A DNA stretch of 64,000 nt from Bog-532 sp963775825. Its GTDB lineage: Bacteria > Actinomycetota > Actinomycetes > Streptosporangiales > Streptosporangiaceae. The notes under the pieces were generated by a model. That model made no database searches. It was not told where the DNA came from and saw only the letters and a list, made by a program, of their open reading frames with translations. The position numbers were made by a program, and so were the translations under genes. The DNA lies in assembly GCA_963775825.1 (NCBI GenBank), contig CAVZKY010000058.1, positions 1 through 64,000 of the forward strand, given 5' to 3'. Below are positions 45,983 to 57,288 of the stretch, in pieces (position 1 is the stretch's first letter; each line of letters starts with the position of its first letter).

Positions 45983-45996
45983 GTTCGCTTGCGGCG
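45983..45996 (+). promoter_or_regulatory. Candidate ClgR operator upstream of clpC
   Basis: GTTCGC-TTGCG-GCG matches the published streptomycete ClgR pattern GTTCGC-N5-GCG. ClgR activates clp genes in actinobacteria. The site lies 180 bases before the clpC ATG in a region with no other gene. One match to a short GC-rich motif could be chance. Confidence 0.4.
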
Positions 45997-46175
45997 TAGC
46001 GGGAACACCACAGGCCATTGGCGCGGTTTCATGGGATGAACGCTGCCCCTACGGGGAACTTCTACCGTATGACCTACGGCACGAAGTGCACCGCCGGGGC
46101 ACGCGGCTAAGATGCGGACAGGGCAGGGTTTCACTCGTGGCACCTGTCTGACCGCGCTGTGAGGAGAGCAACGAT

Positions 46176-48704
<2,529 letters not shown>

Positions 48705-48730
48705 CCGAGCCGATACCGGGTGAGGAAAAT

Positions 48731-48759
48731 GCCGGGCCGCGAAAGCGGCCCGGCTTTTT
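48731..48759 (+). terminator. Intrinsic terminator after clpC
   Basis: GCCGGGCCGC, loop GAAA, GCGGCCCGGC (48731-48754) form a perfect 10-bp stem followed by TTTTT. A textbook rho-independent terminator. Confidence 0.93.
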
Positions 48760-48778
48760 CTTTAAGCACCACAGCGGC

Positions 48779-49644
48779 CTACGGTAGGGCGTATTGGCCC
48801 TCGGGCAGGGCATCCACCAGGCCGTCCGCGACCAGGCCGTCCAGTGCCCGGGCCCGCTGAACGGGTACCGGCCAGGCCGTCTCCAGATGGCTGCCGGTGA
48901 CCGGCCCCTCGGCGTCACGGAGCACGGCCAGCAAGCGGCCCCGGCACTGCCGGTCGGTCCCCTCGTAGCGCTGGCCTACCGGCCGCTGGGCGGCGCGTGG
49001 GCGCCCCGCGTTCAGCCAGGAACAGCCGTCGGCCAGCGGGCACACGGTGCAGCGCGGCCGCGCGGCGGTACAGACCAGGGCGCCGAGTTCCATCATGCCC
49101 ACGGACCACCTGGCCGCGATTCGGGGCTCGGCGGGAAGCAGGGATTCGGCCAGCCGCCATTCGGCGGCCGACGGGGTGCGACCGGGGAACTCCGCACCGG
49201 AAACCAGGCGGCACATCACCCGCCGCACGTTGGTATCGAGGACCGCGTGGCGCTGCTGGAACGCGAAGCTGGCGACTGCGGCCGCCGTGTAACGGCCGAT
49301 CCCGGGCAGCGCCAGCAGTGCCTCATAGGACGCCGGAACCTCGCCGTCGTGGCGTTCGGTGATGGTCCTCGCGGCCGCGTGCAGCCACAGGGCCCGGCGG
49401 GGATACCCAGCCGGCCCCACTGCCGGACCGCCTCGCCCGGTGCATCCGCGGCGAGGTCCGCGGGCGTCGGCCACCGGCAGAGCCACTCCTGGTGCGCGGG
49501 CAGGACACGCGCCACCGGCGTCTGCTGCAGCATGAGCTCGCTCACCAGGACCGACCAGGGGGATGCGCCGGAGGAGCGCCAGGGAAGGTCACGCGCGTGA
49601 TCCGCGTACCAGCTGAGGACCGGCTGCAGATAAGGGCTTGTCAT
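48779..49644 (-). CDS. mutY: A/G-specific adenine glycosylase MutY (frame-broken near 49400)
   Basis: Removes adenine mispaired with 8-oxoguanine. The ATG at 49644 begins SPYLQPVLSWYADHARDLPWR, followed by SELMLQQTPVARV with the catalytic Glu. Near 49400 the frame shifts from GRLG.P to YPRRALWLHAAART. The HhH motif LPGIGRYTAAAVASFA, the catalytic Asp in LDTNVRRVMCRL and the 4Fe-4S cysteines C-x6-C-x2-C-x5-C (CTAARPRCTVCPLADGC) are all present. It is convergent with clpC. The C-terminal NUDIX-like recognition domain of long MutY proteins is missing or very short. Confidence 0.9.
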
Positions 49645-49742
49645 GACAATGCACGATTGTTGCACGTCAGAGCCTTCCCGGACGGCCCAGTCGGCCGGCG
49701 GGTCGGCGGGCCGGCTCCGGTCTGCCCGACAATACTAAACGT

Positions 49743-50538
49743 ATGGATCCGAATGCGCAGCGTAACGGAAAACTAAACGCCCCGGCCGATGCGTACTGGC
49801 GGCGCCGGTTCTTTGCGCTGGTGGGCGGCCTGGCCGTGGTCGGGCTGCTGATCTGGGCCTGCTCCGGGCTCGTCGGCGGGAAACCGGCGTCCCAACACCG
49901 GGACCGGCCAGGCGGGTAAGGTGGCCGCCGCCGCGTACGGGAGCGGGGCCGCCGCATCGCCGACGGCTAAGCCCGGTGTGACGTCCCCGGCCCCGTCCGC
50001 AACATCGAGCGGGCTCGCGTCCGGGGCGCCCGCCTCACCCACGACGTCCCCGGCCGGATCGGCCCGATCCGCGGCCAGGGCGGGCCCTTCCGGCACCGCC
50101 GCCAGTCCAGCCCCCTCCGCGAGCGGCACGGACCGGGCTACGGCTGCGGTGAGCACCTGCCCCACGGCCGACATCGTGCTCACCCTTCTGCCCAGCAAGG
50201 CCAGCTACGGGCGGCACGCCATGCCAACGTTCCAGATTGATGTGGTCTCCACGGACAACGCGATCTGCACCTTCGGTATCGGTCAAAGGTCCTTGCGGGT
50301 GGTGGTCACGCACGGGTCGCAGCTGGCCTGGAACTCGGGGGCCTGCCAGCCGGATGCGGCATCCCGCGTCACCGAGTTGCGCCGGGGCGTGCCCGTCGTG
50401 GTGCCGGTCGGTTGGAATCGTCACCTTAACGCCGAGGGCTGCTCGGCCACCGTGCTCGCTGCCTCGCCACGCACTTATGTAGCCGCGGCGCAAAGCGGTG
50501 CGGCGGAAAGCCCGGGACGGGCCTTCCGGCTGAAGTGA
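49743..50538 (+). CDS. Membrane-anchored Ala/Ser/Pro-rich protein (frame-broken near 49900)
   Basis: ATG 49743 begins a short cytosolic part and one membrane helix (RFFALVGGLAVVGLLIWACSGL), possibly a lipoprotein-like start though the Cys lies late. After a frame shift near 49900, a long Ala/Ser/Pro/Thr linker (about 80 residues) leads to a folded C-terminal domain with TCPTADIVLTLLPSKASYG, CTFGIGQRSLRVVV and GVPVVVPVGWNRH, resembling the DUF4232-like or beta-sandwich exported domains of actinobacteria. The domain has three cysteines. It is divergent from mutY and convergent with radA. Function unknown. Confidence 0.65.
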
Positions 50539-50581
50539 GGCCCGGGGGCCACGCCGTCCCGGCGGCCGAAGCCTGCTCGGC

Positions 50582-52009
50582 TCACTCGCCCAGAGCAGCG
50601 GCGATCGCCTGCCGGACGTTCTCGACCTCCCGGACCTCCATCAGGCCCTTGAAGTCCTCCGCAACGACCGCGAGATGGCCTTTTCGCCCGTCGGGCGGTG
50701 GTGACGCCGGCAAGCCGGCCGAGCCCGCGGGCACGACGGCCCGGCGGAATCCCATCCGCTCGGCCTCGGCGAGCCGTCGCGCGATGCCGCTCACCCGGCG
50801 TACCTCGCCGGCCAGGCCGACCTCGCCGATCGCGATGACACCGGCCAGAGTGCTCAGGTTTGACACCGAGCTGGCCAGGGCCATGGCCAGGGCCAGATCG
50901 ACCGAAGGCTCGGTCAGCCGGACACCGCCGACGGTCGCGGCGTAGACGTCCTGGCGGCCGAGCCTGAACTCCGTGTGCCGCTGCAGCACGGCGAGCACCA
51001 TGCCGACCCGGGCCCCGTCCAGGCCGGAAGTGACCCGGCGGGGCACGTCGAGCACCGACGGCCCGACAAGCGTCTGGACCTCAGCGACCAGCGGACGCCG
51101 GCCCTCCAGCGTCACCGTTACGCAGGTGCCAGGGACCGGTTCGCTGCGCTGGGACAGGAATAGGCCGCTCGGGTCCGGCAGCCCGATCAAGCCGTACTCA
51201 CCCAGGTCGAAGCAGCCCACCTCGTCGGTGGGGCCGTAGCGGTTCTTTACCGCGCGGACCATGCGCAGCTGGGAGTGCCGGTCCCCCTCGAAATGCAGGA
51301 CCACGTCCACCATGTGCTCCAGCGTGCGCGGGCCCGCGATCGAGCCGTCCTTGGTCACGTGACCGACCAGGATCGTGGCGAGCGACCGCTCCTTCGCCGT
51401 CCCCATCAGCGCGGCGGCGACCTCGCGGACCTGGGTCACGCCGCCCGGGGCGCCGTCCACCCCGCCCGCGGTGATCGTCTGGACCGAATCGATGACGAGC
51501 AGATCGGGCTTCACCGTCTCGACGTGACCGAGCACCGCGGCCAGATCAGTCTCCGCCGCCAGGAACAGGTTCTCGCTGATCGCGCCGATGCGATCCGCCC
51601 GTAGCCGGACCTGGGCGGCCGATTCCTCGCCGGTGACGTACAGGACGGACCCGGACCCGGCGACCAGGGCCGCCGCCTCGAGGAGCAGCGTCGACTTACC
51701 CACGCCCGGCTCGCCGGCCAGTAGCACCACCGCCCCCGGGACGAGGCCGCCGCCCAGCACCCGGTCCAGCTCGTCGAGCCCAGTGGGCCGTGCGCTCGCC
51801 GCCCGGGCATCCACAGCCGCGATCGGGACGGCGGGCGTGCTGACCGGGCCCGGCCCAACCGCCCGGACGCCCGCCCGGACGAGGCGGGATGCTCCTGCCT
51901 CCTCGATCGTGCCCCACGCCTGGCACTCGCCGCACCGGCCCACCCACTTGGGCGCCTGCCAGCCGCACTCTGTGCAGCGGAAGGCACTGCCTGCCGGTGA
52001 CTTAGCCAT
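50582..52009 (-). CDS. radA: DNA repair protein RadA
   Basis: A RecA-like ATPase that extends D-loops in homologous recombination. ATG 52009 gives AKSPAGSAFRCTECGWQAPKW, a C4 zinc finger (CTEC...CGEC). Walker A is GEPGVGKST (about residue 100), Walker B LLVIDSVQT, and the RadA motif KNRYGPTDE. The C-terminal Lon-like domain contains VGGVRLTEPSVDLALAMALASS and GEVGLAGEVRRV. Length 475 residues. The usual neighbour disA, encoding c-di-AMP synthase, is not next to it here. Confidence 0.95.
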   Translation of the reverse strand: MAKSPAGSAFRCTECGWQAPKWVGRCGECQAWGTIEEAGASRLVRAGVRAVGPGPVSTPAVPIAAVDARAASARPTGLDELDRVLGGGLVPGAVVLLAGEPGVGKSTLLLEAAALVAGSGSVLYVTGEESAAQVRLRADRIGAISENLFLAAETDLAAVLGHVETVKPDLLVIDSVQTITAGGVDGAPGGVTQVREVAAALMGTAKERSLATILVGHVTKDGSIAGPRTLEHMVDVVLHFEGDRHSQLRMVRAVKNRYGPTDEVGCFDLGEYGLIGLPDPSGLFLSQRSEPVPGTCVTVTLEGRRPLVAEVQTLVGPSVLDVPRRVTSGLDGARVGMVLAVLQRHTEFRLGRQDVYAATVGGVRLTEPSVDLALAMALASSVSNLSTLAGVIAIGEVGLAGEVRRVSGIARRLAEAERMGFRRAVVPAGSAGLPASPPPDGRKGHLAVVAEDFKGLMEVREVENVRQAIAAALGE

Positions 52010-52194
52010 GGCTGGCACCTTAGCCTCCGGTCCTGACATTCCCCGGCCGCCCGCGGCCCTGCGCCGACGTCTCCGCGGAGCGCTACGGACCAGCCCGCAG
52101 GCACGGGCGAGGGCCAGGATGGAGTAAACGGCGCCGGTGTCAACATAAGCTGGCTCGACGGGGAACCCGTGCACCGTGCGTGGAGGGAAGGGTC

Positions 52195-53021
52195 TTGAGC
52201 GACGCTGACCGGCCAGCCGGCACACCTGTGGCGCTGTCAACTTCGTCCGTCTACCCGGACCGGACACCGGACGCCTTCGAGGCGGCTGTCCGGCTCGGTT
52301 ACGACGGCATCGAGGTCATGGTCTACACCGACCCGGTGAGCCAGGACGTTGACGTGCTCAGCCGGCTGATCGACTACCACCAGCTCCCCGTCCTTGCCGT
52401 GCACGCACCCAGCCTCCTGCTCACCCAGCTGATCTGGGGACGGGAACCGTGGGAGAAGCTGCGCCGCTCGAAGGATCTAGCCGAACGGCTCGGCGCCAAG
52501 GTCGTCGTGGTGCATCCGCCATTCCGCTGGCAGCGGGACTATGCCGTCGGGTTTTGAGGCAGGCATCGCCGCCATGGCGCAGGAGACGGACGTCATCTTC
52601 GCGGTGGAGAATATGTTCCCGCTGCGGCCGGGGGGCCGCGAGATCGTCCCGTACGCTCCCACCTGGGACCCCACCGGCATGGAATGCGCCCACGTGACCC
52701 TCGATCTGTCGCATACGGCTGCCTCCGGCTCCGACGCTCTGGCCATGACCGCTGAACTAGGCAGCCGGCTGGCCCACGTACACCTGGCCGACGGAACCGG
52801 CACGTCGAATCGGCCCCTTTCCCGACGAGCACCTGGTACCGGGCCGGGGAAGCCAGCCGTGCGCGGAAGTCCTGCACCAGCTCACCGCCGACGGATACCC
52901 GGGCGTGGTGGTCCTGGAGGTCAATACCCGCCGGGCGCTGACCCGCGAGGAGCGGATGGCGGACCTGGCCGAGTCACTCGCCTTCGCCCGGGAGCATCTC
53001 ACCCAGGTACCCGCGCGCTGA
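52195..53021 (+). CDS. Sugar-phosphate isomerase/epimerase-type TIM barrel (two frame breaks)
   Basis: The TTG at 52195 follows GGAGGGAAG. The first frame shows VALSTSSVYPDRTPDAFEAA and LGYDGIEVMVYTDP, typical of the xylose isomerase-like/AP endonuclease 2 family, and VVVVHPPFRWQRDY with a metal-binding His. Near 52548 the frame shifts to EAGIAAMAQETDVIFAVENM and CAHVTLDLSHTAASG, and near 52810 it shifts again to the final part with VVVLEVNTRRALTREERMADL, ending at TGA 53021. Metal ligands (Glu, Asp, His) are present across pieces. Substrate is unknown. It lies 80 bases upstream of a BKACE-type gene, so the two may work together. Confidence 0.75.
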
Positions 53022-53100
53022 CTGACCGCTCCTCCCGGGCTCCCATCCGCGCGGCCCTGGGCGGTGGACGGGCGGATGACCGAAGGGGAATGCTGAGGCC

Positions 53101-53961
53101 ATGGAAGCTGGTGACTCGGGCGTGAAAGCCCGCATGGGGAAGAACGCGACACTGATCACCGTGGCGTCGACAGGCGCGGAGGCGGATAAGGCCGCCACGC
53201 CCGCGCTGCCGGTGACCCTGGACGAGCTCGTCGCCACCGCGAAAGAGTGCCAGGCCGCGGGGGCGGCCGTGATTCACGTGCACATCCGGGACGGCCGGGG
53301 GCGGCCGACCCTGGAGGTGGCCCGCCTCACGGACACGGTCGCCGCGCTACGGGAGACGACCGACCTCGTGGTCCAGCTGTCCACCGGCGGCGCGGTCACC
53401 GACCGCTTCGGTGACCGGCTGGCCGTGCTGGAGGCCGGGCCGGACGCCTGCTCGCTGACGTGCGGCACCGTCAACTTCGGCGATGAGGTCTTCGCGAACC
53501 CGTGGCCGTTCATCCGCCAGCTGTATGCCCGGACGCGGGAGCTGGGTGTCGTGCCGGAGTTCGAACTGTTCGATCTCGGCCACATCGCTGCGTTGCACCG
53601 GCTGCTGGACGAGCTGGGTGCGCCCGCCGGCGGCCGGGTGCACTGTGATCTGGTCATGGGTGTTCCCGGCGGTATGCCGGGGGACGCGGCGACGCTGGTC
53701 CAGGCCGCGGCCGCGCTGCCCGCCGGTGCCACCTGGTCGGCTACCGGGATCGGCCGCTCTTCTCTTCCCGTCATGCTCGCGGCGATGGCCGCCGGCGGTC
53801 ACCTGCGGGTGGGTCTGGAAGACACCCTGAGTTACGCCCGCGGGCGTCCGGCTAGGGGGAACGCTGAGCTCGTGGAGCGGGCGGCCCAGCTCGCGCAGCT
53901 GGCGCAGAGGCCGCCGATGACCGCCGCCGAGGCTCGTAGCTTCCTCGGCATCGGCGGGTGA
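53101..53961 (+). CDS. BKACE-family (beta-keto acid cleavage, DUF849) enzyme
   Basis: A 286-residue zinc enzyme of the family that cleaves beta-keto acids with acetyl-CoA (3-keto-5-aminohexanoate cleavage protein is the founder). Zinc ligands are in AAVIHVHIRDGRGRPT (two His) and a Glu in VPEFELFDLGH. Further family motifs are SLTCGTVNFGDEVFAN and WSATGIGRSSLPVMLAAMAAGGHLRVGLEDT. About 12 residues before MGKNATLITV may not be translated. Substrate cannot be told from sequence. The nearest partner is the TIM-barrel isomerase on the same strand. Confidence 0.88.
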   Translation: MEAGDSGVKARMGKNATLITVASTGAEADKAATPALPVTLDELVATAKECQAAGAAVIHVHIRDGRGRPTLEVARLTDTVAALRETTDLVVQLSTGGAVTDRFGDRLAVLEAGPDACSLTCGTVNFGDEVFANPWPFIRQLYARTRELGVVPEFELFDLGHIAALHRLLDELGAPAGGRVHCDLVMGVPGGMPGDAATLVQAAAALPAGATWSATGIGRSSLPVMLAAMAAGGHLRVGLEDTLSYARGRPARGNAELVERAAQLAQLAQRPPMTAAEARSFLGIGG

Positions 53962-54044
53962 ATGGGCAGTTCGCGGGCACCCGCGTCGCTTCAGAGGCCG
54001 GTCCGTACCCGGCGCCACGCTCCGGCCAGCGGCCGCACCGCCGT

Positions 54045-54074
54045 TTGCTTGCAGCTCGTTTGCAATTGCAAGCA
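54045..54074 (+). promoter_or_regulatory. Inverted repeat, candidate autoregulatory operator of XRE gene
   Basis: TTGCTTGCA (54045-54053) and TGCAAGCA (54067-54074) are inverted copies, and the 12-base palindrome TTGCAATTGCAA (54060-54071) overlaps the second arm. The pair ends 21 bases before the start of the HTH gene, where a dimeric repressor could block initiation. Confidence 0.55.
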
Positions 54075-54095
54075 GCGGGGGGCGATAATGGGGCC

Positions 54096-54698
54096 ATGCC
54101 TCAGGTCTCAGTGAACTCGATCGGTGACTACATCCGCGAGCAGCGTGAGCAGGCCAAGATCTCACTCCGCCAGCTCTCGCAGGCGGCGGGTGTCTCCAAC
54201 CCCTACCTCAGCCAGATAGAGCGCGGGCTGCGCAAGCCGAGTGCCGAGATTCTCCAGCAGATCGCCAAGGGACTGCGGATCTCCGCTGAGGCGCTGTACG
54301 TACAGGCCGGCATCCTGGAGGACCAGCCCGCGGACTCTGGAGTCCGCTCGGCGTTGCTCGCCGACCCAACCCTGTCGGAGCGGCAGAAGCAGGTGCTGAT
54401 CGAGATCTATGAGTCTTTCCGCAAGGAGAGCGGCACGACCGTGGAGTCGCTGTCCGATGACGCGGCTTCGGTCACCATCATGCCCACTCCAGCGGCAGCG
54501 GCGGAGCCGTACTCCCCGGCGGGCGGCCGGCCGGGCCGCCGGATACGCGGCGGGCGCGGCCGTGCCTCCGGGACCTGGGCGGCGGCCACGGTCGACGACG
54601 ATGGCGACGCTCCGGCGGCCGACCCGGACCTGGCGAGCGAGGCCGGTACCGAGGGTACCGGCTGGCCGGTGGATATCCCGGCGCCGGACGAGGAGTAA
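54096..54698 (+). CDS. XRE-family transcriptional regulator (Rv0474 type)
   Basis: A 200-residue regulator. The N-terminal helix-turn-helix is GDYIREQREQAKISLRQLSQ with AAGVSNPYLSQIERGLRKPS (about residues 9-50), extended by LQQIAKGLRISAEALYVQAG. A helical linker (LSERQKQVLIEIYESF) and an acidic/proline-rich tail with a basic RPGRRIRGGRGR patch follow. Its neighbour is a DUF2516 gene, as in mycobacteria (Rv0474-Rv0476 region) and streptomycetes. The TTGCAATTGCAA palindrome immediately upstream is the best candidate operator. The stop codon lies in a triplicated GAGGAGTAAC repeat. Confidence 0.9.
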   Translation: MPQVSVNSIGDYIREQREQAKISLRQLSQAAGVSNPYLSQIERGLRKPSAEILQQIAKGLRISAEALYVQAGILEDQPADSGVRSALLADPTLSERQKQVLIEIYESFRKESGTTVESLSDDAASVTIMPTPAAAAEPYSPAGGRPGRRIRGGRGRASGTWAAATVDDDGDAPAADPDLASEAGTEGTGWPVDIPAPDEE

Positions 54699-54853
54699 CG
54701 AGGAGTAACAGCGAGGAGTAACGGAGCGGCGGCCGCGGCTGGCCGCCATCAGCAGATTGGCGCCGTCGGTGGACGGCCTGGGCGGTGCGGCCGGAACCGG
54801 AGATCGACCCGGCCGGACCAGATAGCGTGGATGCTGTGTTGACAGGTTCGGCG

Positions 54854-55180
54854 ATGACGCCGCTCAATATCTTCTTCGCGGTCATCTCGATCGCCGCGTT
54901 CGTGTTCGAGGCGTTCGCCTTCATCGACGCGGTACGCAGGCCCGCGCCGGCTTTCGTGGCCGCGGGCAAGCAGACCAAGCCGATCTGGCTGATCATTCTC
55001 GGCGTTGCGACGGTCGTCGGCCTTGGTTATGCCTTCTACCTGCGTGGTGCGTCGGTGATCTCGATCCTTCCGGTGGCGGCTTTCGTCGCTGCCGCGATCT
55101 ACCTCGTCGACGTGCGCCCCAAGGTCAGGGACTTCAAGACCGGCAGCCGTTCGGGCGCTGGGCCCTACGGCCCCTGGTAG
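54854..55180 (+). CDS. DUF2516 membrane protein
   Basis: A protein of about 109 residues starting at ATG 54854 (a GTG at 54836 is an alternative). Three hydrophobic helices are present: NIFFAVISIAAFVFEAFAFIDA, PIWLIILGVATVVGLGYAFYL and ILPVAAFVAAAIYLVDVRPKV. The RRPAPAFVAAGKQTKPIW segment is the DUF2516 hallmark. Function unknown; it is regularly next to the XRE gene seen upstream, which suggests common regulation. Confidence 0.88.
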   Translation: MTPLNIFFAVISIAAFVFEAFAFIDAVRRPAPAFVAAGKQTKPIWLIILGVATVVGLGYAFYLRGASVISILPVAAFVAAAIYLVDVRPKVRDFKTGSRSGAGPYGPW

Positions 55181-55225
55181 GCCCTCCGCCTGCGGCCCGG
55201 CCGTGGGCACGTCGGCCCCGCACGC

Positions 55226-56179
55226 TCAGTTCGGCAGGACCAGCAGCGCGATCGGCACCACGACGATCAGCGTGGCTGAGCACACGACCGCCACCCGGAC
55301 CGCCAGCGCGATGGGTGGTGCCGGCGTCATGATGCGGGTGACCCGCGCTGCCATGTCACCCTCGTTCGTGACGTCCGAGACGGCGAGTGCCCCGGCTGGT
55401 GCGCTCTCGGCGCAGCCTGCCGTCCCGAAGCGGGCCAGCGCCCCGGCGAGCGCGCGCGCTGGCCGGGCGCGCAGGGCGCGATCGTCGGCCAGCATCTCGA
55501 TCAGCAGGGCGACAGAATTGTGGGCGTCGGCGCAGACCTGGGACCAGCCGAAGGCACGGCGCAGCGCCGTGAACGGCAGGACGACCAGATCGTGCCGTTC
55601 GCGCAGATGAGCACGCTCATGCGCAAGCACCGCGGCGAGTTCTGCGGGGCGCAGCAGGTCCAGCGCGCCGACGCTGACCACGATCCGGGACCGCAGTCCG
55701 GGCAGGCAGTATGCGGCGGCCGCCGGATGGTCGACGACCAGCGCACCAGGAGCCTTGGGATCACCATGGCCCAGCAGGGCCAGCAGAGCCCGCTGCCGGC
55801 GGCGCGCCCGGATCACCACGGCGGACGACGCGACGAGCACCGAGCAGAGCCGGGCCAGCAGCGCCAGCCCCATGATCAGGCTGACGAGCCGCAGGAAAAT
55901 GGGCAGTACCGGCTGCCCGACCGGAAACAGGCGCCCACCGGCCGCGGCCGCGGCCACCTGGGTTATCCCGTTGGCGACGCTGGTCGCCCCGGAAGGCACG
56001 CCCAGCTCGATCAGCGCCCCGATAGCGGCAAGGCCGCCACCGAGCCCCAGAGCCTGCCAGAGCAGGATCGCAGCGCGTGGCGACCGCCGTGGCCACCGCG
56101 CGGCACCTAGTGCCGACGAGCCTCGCACGCTTCCAATGGCGACGGCGGAGAGCAGGGCCGCGTCAGCCAATCCAGTCAT
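55226..56179 (-). CDS. M56-family (BlaR1/MecR1-like) membrane peptidase
   Basis: A 317-residue integral membrane metallopeptidase. The zinc motif HERAH is in AELAAVLAHERAHLRERHDLVVLP. Hydrophobic helices lie at about 35-60, 95-120 and at the C-terminus (VAVVCSATLIVVVPIALLVL). It lacks the extracellular penicillin-sensor domain of BlaR1. The ATG overlaps the stop of the BlaI-like gene by one base, so they are co-translated. The pair probably senses cell-envelope stress and relieves BlaI repression by proteolysis; the ligand is unknown. Confidence 0.9.
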   Translation of the reverse strand: MTGLADAALLSAVAIGSVRGSSALGAARWPRRSPRAAILLWQALGLGGGLAAIGALIELGVPSGATSVANGITQVAAAAAGGRLFPVGQPVLPIFLRLVSLIMGLALLARLCSVLVASSAVVIRARRRQRALLALLGHGDPKAPGALVVDHPAAAAYCLPGLRSRIVVSVGALDLLRPAELAAVLAHERAHLRERHDLVVLPFTALRRAFGWSQVCADAHNSVALLIEMLADDRALRARPARALAGALARFGTAGCAESAPAGALAVSDVTNEGDMAARVTRIMTPAPPIALAVRVAVVCSATLIVVVPIALLVLPN

Positions 56180-56544
56180 CAGCCCCCGCCGTCACCTTCG
56201 ATCTCGTCCAGAGCACCGCGCAGCACACTGGCCTCGGCCCCTGATACCGACTTGGCAAACCGCGCGAGCGCGGCGGACCGGTCGCCCGTCTGCTCCAGCG
56301 CCGTCAGCATCAGTTCGGTCACGTACGCCTCCCTGGTCGCAGCGGGACGGTAACGCCAGGCGCGCCCGTCCCGCTCGCGGCGCGCGAAGCCCTTCTTGGC
56401 CAGCCTGTCCAGCACGGTCATCACCGTCGTATGAGCCAAGTCACGCTCGGTGAGCTGCGCACTGACTTCACGTACTGTGAGCGATGCGCCCGTTCCCCAC
56501 AGGACATCCATGATTGCACGCTCGAGATCGCCTAGCCGGTTCAC
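56179..56544 (-). CDS. BlaI/MecI-family repressor
   Basis: A 121-residue winged-helix repressor from GTG 56544: NRLGDLERAIMDVLWGTGASL, VREVSAQLTERDLAHTTVMTVLDRLAKKGFARRERDGRAWRYRP, the BlaI hallmark DNA-binding region. The C-terminal dimer helix contains LARFAKSVSGAEASVL. It is the first gene of a two-gene unit with the M56 peptidase, and cleavage of this repressor by that peptidase is the known pattern. No beta-lactamase gene is adjacent; targets elsewhere, such as respiratory genes in mycobacteria, are possible. Confidence 0.92.
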   Translation of the reverse strand: MNRLGDLERAIMDVLWGTGASLTVREVSAQLTERDLAHTTVMTVLDRLAKKGFARRERDGRAWRYRPAATREAYVTELMLTALEQTGDRSAALARFAKSVSGAEASVLRGALDEIEGDGGG

Positions 56545-56735
56545 ATGTGGCCACTTTACCCACGGCAGGTGGCGGCGAACCGGCCATAGCACCCAGATCG
56601 GCAGTGGCTGATCAGCCGCATCCTATGCGTTTCCGGTCAGCTGGGCACAGTCCTCGCCCGGACGCATTGTTACCTTGCTAGGCCGATAACACTGGCCCTT
56701 GGCGGCACTATCCGATCAAGAGCGTGGCGTGCCGG

Positions 56736-57288
56736 TCATTGCCGTGAATTCCGGGTCGCCCCGGGCTCTGCGCGTTGCCCGGCCGCATCTGGGTCCGCGA
56801 ACCGGGCGAACGCACGCAGGTTGGCCAGGCTCTCGCCATTTTTGGCCCGCCAGGCCCATTCCCTCCGGATGGCGGACGCGAAGCCAAGCTCCAGGCGCGG
56901 CATCAAAGTTCTCATCTGAGTAGCTGAGCACGCAGCCGAGGATCCGGTCGATCTCGCCGGGTGCGGCCGCCGTCAACGGAAGCCTGCCGACCAGATAGAC
57001 GTCACCTACCGGGTCGATGGCGAAGTGGACCCCATAGGTGCGCCCATTGCGCTCCAGCAGGAAACGGTAGAACCGCTCGTGGTTCTCGTCAGGCTTGCGG
57101 CAGAAGAAGGCTTCCACATGCAGGCTGTGCTGGCCAGCGATGAGCCAGGTCATCGTGGCCAGCTTGTGCTGTCCTTCCAGCTTCACCAGGTAGGCGCCGG
57201 GGCTGGGATTCTCATAGGACAGGGCCAGGTCCCTCAGGGCCCTCGCTATGACCGCAGCCGGCTCGGCTTCGGCGCCCCCGGCGGTCAC
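56736..57288 (-). CDS. YbjN-domain protein (frame-broken near 56890)
   Basis: GTG 57288 overlaps the mshA stop by four bases, so it is translationally coupled. The YbjN (type III chaperone-like) fold shows KLEGQHKLATMTWLIAGQHSL, EAFFCRKPDENHERFYRFLLERN and HFAIDPVGDVYLVGRLPL. Near 56890 the frame shifts, and the correct end reads FASAIRREWAWRAKNGESLANL and finishes at about 56736. It corresponds to Rv0487, the constant partner of mshA in mycobacteria. Function unknown; a chaperone-like role has been suggested for the fold. Confidence 0.85.
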
